From: Opitutia bacterium
GTDB lineage: Bacteria > Verrucomicrobiota > Verrucomicrobiia > Opitutales > Seribacteraceae
Direction of reading: 5' to 3'
NCBI GenBank assembly: GCA_018695085.1
Contig: JABHOU010000351.1
Coordinates: 1 to 11,292 of the forward strand
DNA length: 11,292 nucleotides
Both the position numbers and the translations under genes were made by a program. The notes beneath the pieces are model-generated. The model saw only the letters and a list, made by a program, of their open reading frames with translations, was not told the origin of the DNA and searched no databases. Positions 7,579-11,292 of the stretch are shown here, piece after piece (position 1 is the stretch's first letter; every line of letters starts with the position of its first letter).

Positions 7579-9579
7579 TCACTGCTCCTCGTCCAACTTT
7601 TCAAGCTCGACCGAGTCCTTGATCGCACCTTGAAATTCCTCGTCAAAGGAGACCCGGATTCCCGATTTGATCTTTCCCCTGTTTTGATGTGGATGCGGAC
7701 GATCGATCATCTTTCCTCCAAGCCATTCAAGCTTCGCAAGCCTCGGGGGTTTGCCGTTCCAATCGCTCTTTCTTGCCCTCCGATCACTCGTGCGGTTAGC
7801 CGGGGAAAGCAGTAGCTCGGTCGCTTCATCCCAATCCTTCATCGCTTGCCCATTCAAGTTTCTGAATTGAGAAACCGTCAAACTTAAACTGTGAAGTCCG
7901 GCTTTCGGCAAATTGACCAAGGCCACAAAGGTGTCCCGCTTTCTACCCGTATAGCCCTGCCAATCGTTCACGTTGAGTTGCACGCCAAGCTGGTTGCCGT
8001 CTCCAAAGGTTTCTATTTCCAAGCCAAACTCTCCCTGCTTGGGTCCGATCCACGCCGGATCGACAATCTTGCGGGTGGCAAACAACCAATGATGCGGATT
8101 TCTCGAGTTCAGACGGTACCAGTCCTGCCAACCCCCTGAGAAATCATCGATCAAGCGGTTCGGCTTTTCCGTCGGTTTGGTTTTGGATTTCCTCAAATCC
8201 TCGGGATAAGCCGTCCGATACTCGGAACTGAGGGTCAGGAGCTTGGTCGCCTCGGTTCCAGGACGAGGCGGAAGAGCCTTTGGCATCTCATAGGTAAGGT
8301 TGGCAAAGGCGAAGAGAGGTTCAGCGCTATCGAAAACCGAACATTCACCTTCATAAAAGTTCCCGGACTTTCGAACTTTGGCACTCCGCCAGAAACGAAT
8401 GCGCGGATCCCTAGCATACCCATAGTAGATTTCAACTTCCTTCACCGGCAAACTGGTTGATTGATCTACCTGCACCCGAAAGAGCGGAATCCCGTTATCC
8501 GTATCCAGAACCAATTCCGCGGGTGAGACTTTTGGAAACCGAAAGCTTTTTTTGAGGTGGGCCTCCATCCACATGAAACGGGCAGCGGAGGTTTGATCGG
8601 TAAAGCGATGATTCAAATGAGGAGCCAACACGAGCATCCTCTCTGTCTCAGGGGGCAACTTAGACATGCCCTTGACCACCCATTCCGTCGGGGAGTTGAA
8701 ATCGTTGGTCGATCCCAGAAAAAGGGTCGGAACCGTGACGTGTGGCCAATGGGATTGGGCGGAAACACATTTGCGGTAAAGAGCTGAACCGTCCTCCTCG
8801 GTCATTCTACGGGCACTTCCCGGCAGACCCCACAGGTCATCGTAGAGATAGCCACTCCCTCCTACCGAAGGAGAGGCGGCCTTGACCCGCGGGTCGATGC
8901 ATGAAATCACCGTTGAACGCCCTCCCATCGAGTGCCCCTCCACGCCAAGCTTTTCAGGATCAACCCCTTCGGTTTGCTCAAGCAAAGTCAAGGCGCGCCG
9001 AACGCAAATCGAGATTAGGTTCCAACTACTGTTCAAGGGGTGGGGTTCCTTGAAGAGCGTATTGAGGTCGTGTCTGACGGTATTGTGATGATCAAGTTGA
9101 TCTGCCTTGGTCACCCCCGGACGAATGAAGCCCGCCGCCAATCCGTCCCAGTCCGTGTTGGCCGTGTCCGCTTTTTCCAAGACTTTTCCTCCCCAGTTGA
9201 TGCTCACGCATGCATATCCCAATTTCATCCAATCCTCCACCCGTTTGCGGTTTGCCCGCTGCCCGCCTCCGTGAACGTGAACGATACCGGGCTTGGACTC
9301 CTTGCCTTTTGGCAAACCGACGTAGGCGGCAACGACAGGACTGGCGGATTTGTTGCTCCCTTGAAGCTTGCCTAAAGAATACAGAACGAGTCTTACCTCT
9401 CCCTGTTCAGTCTTAGATGATTCGACAACCTGAACTTTCAGCGGTTCCTTACGGGCATCATAGCCTTTCCAGAACTCAAATATATTTGGGACGAAATTCT
9501 TTCCGTCGAAGGACGGTATGCTCGCTCCTTTGGCGGAAAAAAGAATCAAAAAGAAAAGAAGAAGGTTTTTAAAAGGCAT
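7579..9579 (-). CDS. exported alpha/beta hydrolase (acetylxylan esterase/dienelactone hydrolase-like) with C-terminal extension
   Basis: The 666-residue product has a Sec signal peptide (MPFKNLLLFF to SAKGA, residues 1-19) and an alpha/beta-hydrolase core to about residue 345. The oxyanion-side strand is VHVHGGG (about 100-106); the nucleophile elbow is GHSMGG with S217; the acid is probably D293 in GSTNDFNSPTEW and the base H324 in APHLNHRF, so the Ser-Asp-His triad appears complete. Residues about 355-435 look like a beta-rich Ig-like module (PLFRVQVD, PRIRFWRSA). From about 473 (RLIDDFSGGWQDWYRLN) to 590 is a beta-rich region resembling a galactose-binding or carbohydrate-binding fold; the last 75 residues are basic then acidic. 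The frame also contains an ATG at 9603, giving eight more residues; I prefer 9579 because AAGG lies five bases before it and the signal peptide then starts normally. Carbohydrate esterase activity is likely from fold and from the sulfatase downstream; the exact esterase family is uncertain. Confidence 0.88.
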   Translation of the reverse strand: MPFKNLLLFFLILFSAKGASIPSFDGKNFVPNIFEFWKGYDARKEPLKVQVVESSKTEQGEVRLVLYSLGKLQGSNKSASPVVAAYVGLPKGKESKPGIVHVHGGGQRANRKRVEDWMKLGYACVSINWGGKVLEKADTANTDWDGLAAGFIRPGVTKADQLDHHNTVRHDLNTLFKEPHPLNSSWNLISICVRRALTLLEQTEGVDPEKLGVEGHSMGGRSTVISCIDPRVKAASPSVGGSGYLYDDLWGLPGSARRMTEEDGSALYRKCVSAQSHWPHVTVPTLFLGSTNDFNSPTEWVVKGMSKLPPETERMLVLAPHLNHRFTDQTSAARFMWMEAHLKKSFRFPKVSPAELVLDTDNGIPLFRVQVDQSTSLPVKEVEIYYGYARDPRIRFWRSAKVRKSGNFYEGECSVFDSAEPLFAFANLTYEMPKALPPRPGTEATKLLTLSSEYRTAYPEDLRKSKTKPTEKPNRLIDDFSGGWQDWYRLNSRNPHHWLFATRKIVDPAWIGPKQGEFGLEIETFGDGNQLGVQLNVNDWQGYTGRKRDTFVALVNLPKAGLHSLSLTVSQFRNLNGQAMKDWDEATELLLSPANRTSDRRARKSDWNGKPPRLAKLEWLGGKMIDRPHPHQNRGKIKSGIRVSFDEEFQGAIKDSVELEKLDEEQ

Positions 9580-9584
9580 ACTGA

Positions 9585-9588
9585 CCTT
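9585..9588 (-). promoter_or_regulatory. Shine-Dalgarno AAGG selecting the hydrolase start
   Basis: On the minus strand AAGG is followed by TCAGT and then the ATG at 9579, a five-base spacing suited to 16S pairing. The alternative ATG at 9603 has no comparable purine stretch at the right distance. This decides the start of the alpha/beta-hydrolase gene in favour of the shorter form. Confidence 0.5.
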
Positions 9589-9682
9589 GGTTTTGGAATA
9601 CATAAGACTGTGCCTAAACGAGCTCAGGCTAACATTCAGACCAAAAAAGCATATGCATAGTGATTACTCTATATAGCGTTCC

Positions 9683-10171
9683 TTACTTGGGCCGGTTGGA
9701 TTGAAATTCAGACAAGACCTTCTGCCAGTCCTTGTAGACGCCAAGGTCGTAGGTCGTGGTCTTTCCCTCTCTGATCAGCTTTGCTTCGCCACAAGTGTAA
9801 CAGATCATGAGGTAGTTTTCCTCCCCATCCGATTTCCATGCGATCGCATAGTCGGGATGAAAAGAACCGCAATCCTTGGGCGGAACGTTGGGGTTAGGTA
9901 CGCTGAAACCGCTCTCCTCAAAAAGCAAGTTCATCAATCGGTCCCTTGCGTCTCCAGTCGCTTTGACCTTTGCATCGTAAAACCATTGACCGGCGATTTG
10001 TGTAACGTCTTCCCTTTTCTTTTCCTTCTCGAAGGAAGCAAACTCGCGGAGAGGATGGGGAAGCCCCTCGTACACAAACAAATCATCCGTCTTTTTGAGG
10101 GATTGGAAAACCGATTTCTGGCAACCAGCAAACAAGGATGCCGTTACTATAAGAACGGGGAGGATTCTCAT
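9683..10171 (-). CDS. small putative lipoprotein with C-terminal CxxC, function unknown
   Basis: I cannot name this family with confidence. The 162-residue product starts with a short signal sequence (MRILPVLIVTASLFAGC) whose lipobox LFAGC puts the lipid-modified cysteine at C17, so it should be membrane-anchored and face outward. The mature part is polar, with a charged helix-like stretch FEKEKKREDVTQ (about 47-58) and a C-terminal core holding three cysteines: C101 in KDCGSFHPDYAIAW, and C124/C127 in the strand LMICYTCGEAK. C-x-x-C plus a third Cys and a nearby HPD histidine could be a disulfide or metal site; a c-type heme site is not present because the motif is CxxCG, not CxxCH. Its start lies only 21 bases after the stop of the DUF1080 gene, implying co-transcription. 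No strong ribosome binding site is visible. The lipoprotein assignment is good; any role is unknown. Confidence 0.8.
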   Translation of the reverse strand: MRILPVLIVTASLFAGCQKSVFQSLKKTDDLFVYEGLPHPLREFASFEKEKKREDVTQIAGQWFYDAKVKATGDARDRLMNLLFEESGFSVPNPNVPPKDCGSFHPDYAIAWKSDGEENYLMICYTCGEAKLIREGKTTTYDLGVYKDWQKVLSEFQSNRPK

Positions 10172-10192
10172 GAACTCTGGGATATTCGCCCT

Positions 10193-10840
10193 CTACTTCA
10201 AGGGCGTGACCTTCATGTTTCGAAACCAGACGGGTTGCCCGTGATACTGCAACCCGAGATGACCTCTCCTGGGAAGATCCTTGAGCGCGGTCTTGAATTT
10301 ATTTTTCGAACCATCCGGGTTTTTGCGGGACTCTTTCCAGTCATCGATGTCTACGTCGATCACTGATTTGCCATTGAGAACCACTTGGATCGACGGTCCC
10401 TTGCAGGTAACTTTCATGGTATTCCATTCCCCGTCCGGCTTGCCCGCTGCAACCGCAGGCTCCTTGGCATCGTAAAGAGATCCGACCACATGCTTGCCAC
10501 CGTATATTCCTGGGGATGCAATTTGGATTTCAAAACCTCCCTGCACCGCGTTTTTCGGATCGCTACGGAAGAACAACCCGCTGTTTGCCTTAGGGGAAGT
10601 CTTGTATTGCAAAGTGATTTCAAAATCTCCGAATTTCTCCTTGGACCAGATGATTCCCCCTGGGGTTTCCGAAGGGGAAAGAACCCCTTTCTCAAGAACC
10701 CAATTATTGTTCAGGGTCATCGTCTTGGGCGTTAAAAGATCGATTTGCTTGCCGGCAAAGGCAAGGAGTCCCGACATGCAGAACGCGATGAGCGAAAGAA
10801 GGAATCTGGGGAGGAGGAAGTTTGGTTTTTTGTTTTTCAT
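10193..10840 (-). CDS. exported DUF1080 (3-keto-disaccharide hydrolase-like) protein
   Basis: A 215-residue single-domain protein. Residues 1-29 are a Sec signal peptide (basic n-region MKNKKPN, hydrophobic core, AFA cleavage site). Residues about 31-214 are one DUF1080 domain, a concanavalin-like beta-sandwich: NNWVLEKGVLSPSE, FGDFEITLQYK, ANSGLFFRSD, GGFEIQI, GEWNTMKVTCKGPSIQVVLNG and the C-terminal GHLGLQYHGQPVWFRNMKVTPLK are all characteristic, and length matches a complete domain. Members of this family have been shown to cleave 3-keto-glycosides, intermediates of oxidative glycoside breakdown; whether this copy has that activity cannot be seen. The gene is followed after 21 bases by the lipoprotein gene, and a perfect 14-base palindrome lies 18 bases upstream of its ATG, so it may be the first gene of its transcript. 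The partner oxidoreductase (GFO/IDH/MocA or GMC type) that would make 3-keto sugars is not in this window. Confidence 0.92.
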   Translation of the reverse strand: MKNKKPNFLLPRFLLSLIAFCMSGLLAFAGKQIDLLTPKTMTLNNNWVLEKGVLSPSETPGGIIWSKEKFGDFEITLQYKTSPKANSGLFFRSDPKNAVQGGFEIQIASPGIYGGKHVVGSLYDAKEPAVAAGKPDGEWNTMKVTCKGPSIQVVLNGKSVIDVDIDDWKESRKNPDGSKNKFKTALKDLPRRGHLGLQYHGQPVWFRNMKVTPLK

Positions 10841-10858
10841 AGCGGATTAGTAAATGTA

Positions 10859-10872
10859 AAACCCATGGGTTT
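10859..10872. promoter_or_regulatory. perfect 14-base palindrome upstream of DUF1080 gene, possible operator
   Basis: AAACCCATGGGTTT is an exact inverted repeat with no spacer, in the 116-base space between the phosphodiesterase and DUF1080 genes, 18 bases before the DUF1080 ATG. A spacer-free palindrome is a poor RNA hairpin but a normal shape for a dimeric DNA-binding regulator. A weak promoter can be drawn around it on the minus strand (TAGACA at 10872-10877, TACTAA at 10847-10852, 19-base spacing), which would place the palindrome between the two boxes. The palindrome is seen directly; its role is inference. Confidence 0.4.
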
Positions 10873-10956
10873 GTCTAGGTGCATTCCCAAGACGAGGTTC
10901 GTCGTTTGTACCCTATTCGAAGACTTCAGTGTTGGATAATGACACATGGACATTGA

Positions 10957-11292
10957 TCACAAGGAACTTTTGATTAGTTCGGGGCGATCAGTGGTGATGG
11001 AATGAATTCCTAGATTTTTCAATTTCTTGGCCGTGGCGACATCATTGACCGTCCAGGCATGCCATTCGTAGCCCTCCTTCATGATCTTCCGAGCGAACGC
11101 ACCCGGAATGTTCTTGTTGGCATCAAGCCCGTCCGCATTGGTGGCCTTGAGTGTCGTCAGGACGGTCTCGAGCGAGGGTTTCCAAGCCCCTTCCTTGTCC
11201 TTCTTGAAACTGGACAGCCAGTAGGCCTTATTCTTGGGCAGGGCTTTCTTGAAAGCTTGGACCACCTCCTGCTTAAAACAAATCAATACGAC
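10957..11292 (-). CDS. glycerophosphodiester phosphodiesterase, C-terminal part (5' end outside window)
   Basis: The frame is open to the right edge of the window, so the start lies beyond it; the TTG near 11284-11286 is probably an internal codon. The visible ~111 residues match the C-terminal third of a GDPD-family TIM barrel: an initial VVLICFKQEVVQAFKKALP (the 'strand, then residues selecting a helix' unit), a later DGLDAN, the strand EWHAWTVND, and the closing NLGIHSITTDRPELI, equivalent to the family's G-(V/I)-D-x-(I/L)-x-T-D-x-P ending. The catalytic HRG/glutamate residues are in the missing N-terminal part, so activity cannot be checked. The enzyme class hydrolyses glycerophosphodiesters to glycerol-3-phosphate and an alcohol. 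It is separated from the DUF1080 gene by 116 bases, more than the spacing within the tighter pairs, so it may or may not share a transcript with it. Confidence 0.85.
   Translation of the reverse strand, partial: VVLICFKQEVVQAFKKALPKNKAYWLSSFKKDKEGAWKPSLETVLTTLKATNADGLDANKNIPGAFARKIMKEGYEWHAWTVNDVATAKKLKNLGIHSITTDRPELIKSSL

Noticed and set aside
9649..9656. GCATATGC eight-base palindrome between the lipoprotein and hydrolase genes
   Set aside because: It is too short to stand out from chance in an AT-rich spacer.
9701..10366. Plus-strand open frame of 221 codons over the lipoprotein and the end of the DUF1080 gene
   Set aside because: It runs antisense across two supported genes and their junction, and the translation shows no domain.
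10891..10903. GACGA-GGT-TCGTC short hairpin downstream of the phosphodiesterase gene
   Set aside because: The stem has only five pairs and there is no U-run after it in the direction of transcription, so a terminator call is not supported.

Overview
The window looks like chromosomal DNA from a bacterium of the Planctomycetota/Verrucomicrobiota/Lentisphaerota group, with Verrucomicrobiota the likeliest guess. The basis is gene content: a Tat-dependent DUF1501 protein directly downstream of a PSCyt1/DUF1549/DUF1553 'planctomycete-type' cytochrome protein, together with an exported type I sulfatase, a DUF1080 protein and a PQQ-like propeller. Base composition is moderate, close to half GC, and Shine-Dalgarno sequences are mostly weak or absent. 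No rRNA, tRNA, CRISPR array, insertion sequence or phage gene was seen.

Layout. The left end (1-1520) carries two plus-strand genes: the C-terminal part of a PQQ-like beta-propeller protein cut by the window edge, and a small four-helix membrane protein 14 bases after it. Everything from 1537 to the right edge is on the minus strand, so the two blocks converge at about 1521-1536. In order of transcription (right to left) the minus-strand genes are: the C-terminal part of a glycerophosphodiester phosphodiesterase cut by the right edge; an exported DUF1080 protein; a small unrecognised lipoprotein 21 bases behind it; an exported alpha/beta hydrolase with a long C-terminal extension; an exported sulfatase; a very large cytochrome-c/DUF1549/LamG/DUF1553 protein; and a DUF1501 protein whose ATG overlaps the preceding stop by four bases. 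Intergenic spaces are short (14-116 bases), and no stretch over 300 bases lacks a gene.

How the genes may work together. Nearly every complete product on the minus strand has a Sec, Tat or lipoprotein signal, so the block acts outside the cytoplasm. Sulfatase plus serine esterase-type hydrolase plus DUF1080 (a family containing 3-keto-glycoside-cleaving enzymes) fits removal of substituents from, and processing of, a sulfated, esterified glycan. The DUF1501 and DUF1549/DUF1553 pair is widespread in these phyla but has no settled biochemical role. No glycoside hydrolase, polysaccharide lyase, SusC/D-like transporter, regulator or sulfatase-maturing enzyme is visible here. The most interesting items are the LamG-containing cytochrome protein with two CxxCH motifs and its translationally coupled DUF1501 partner, the cysteine-bearing lipoprotein beside the DUF1080 gene, and a perfect 14-base palindrome just upstream of that gene.
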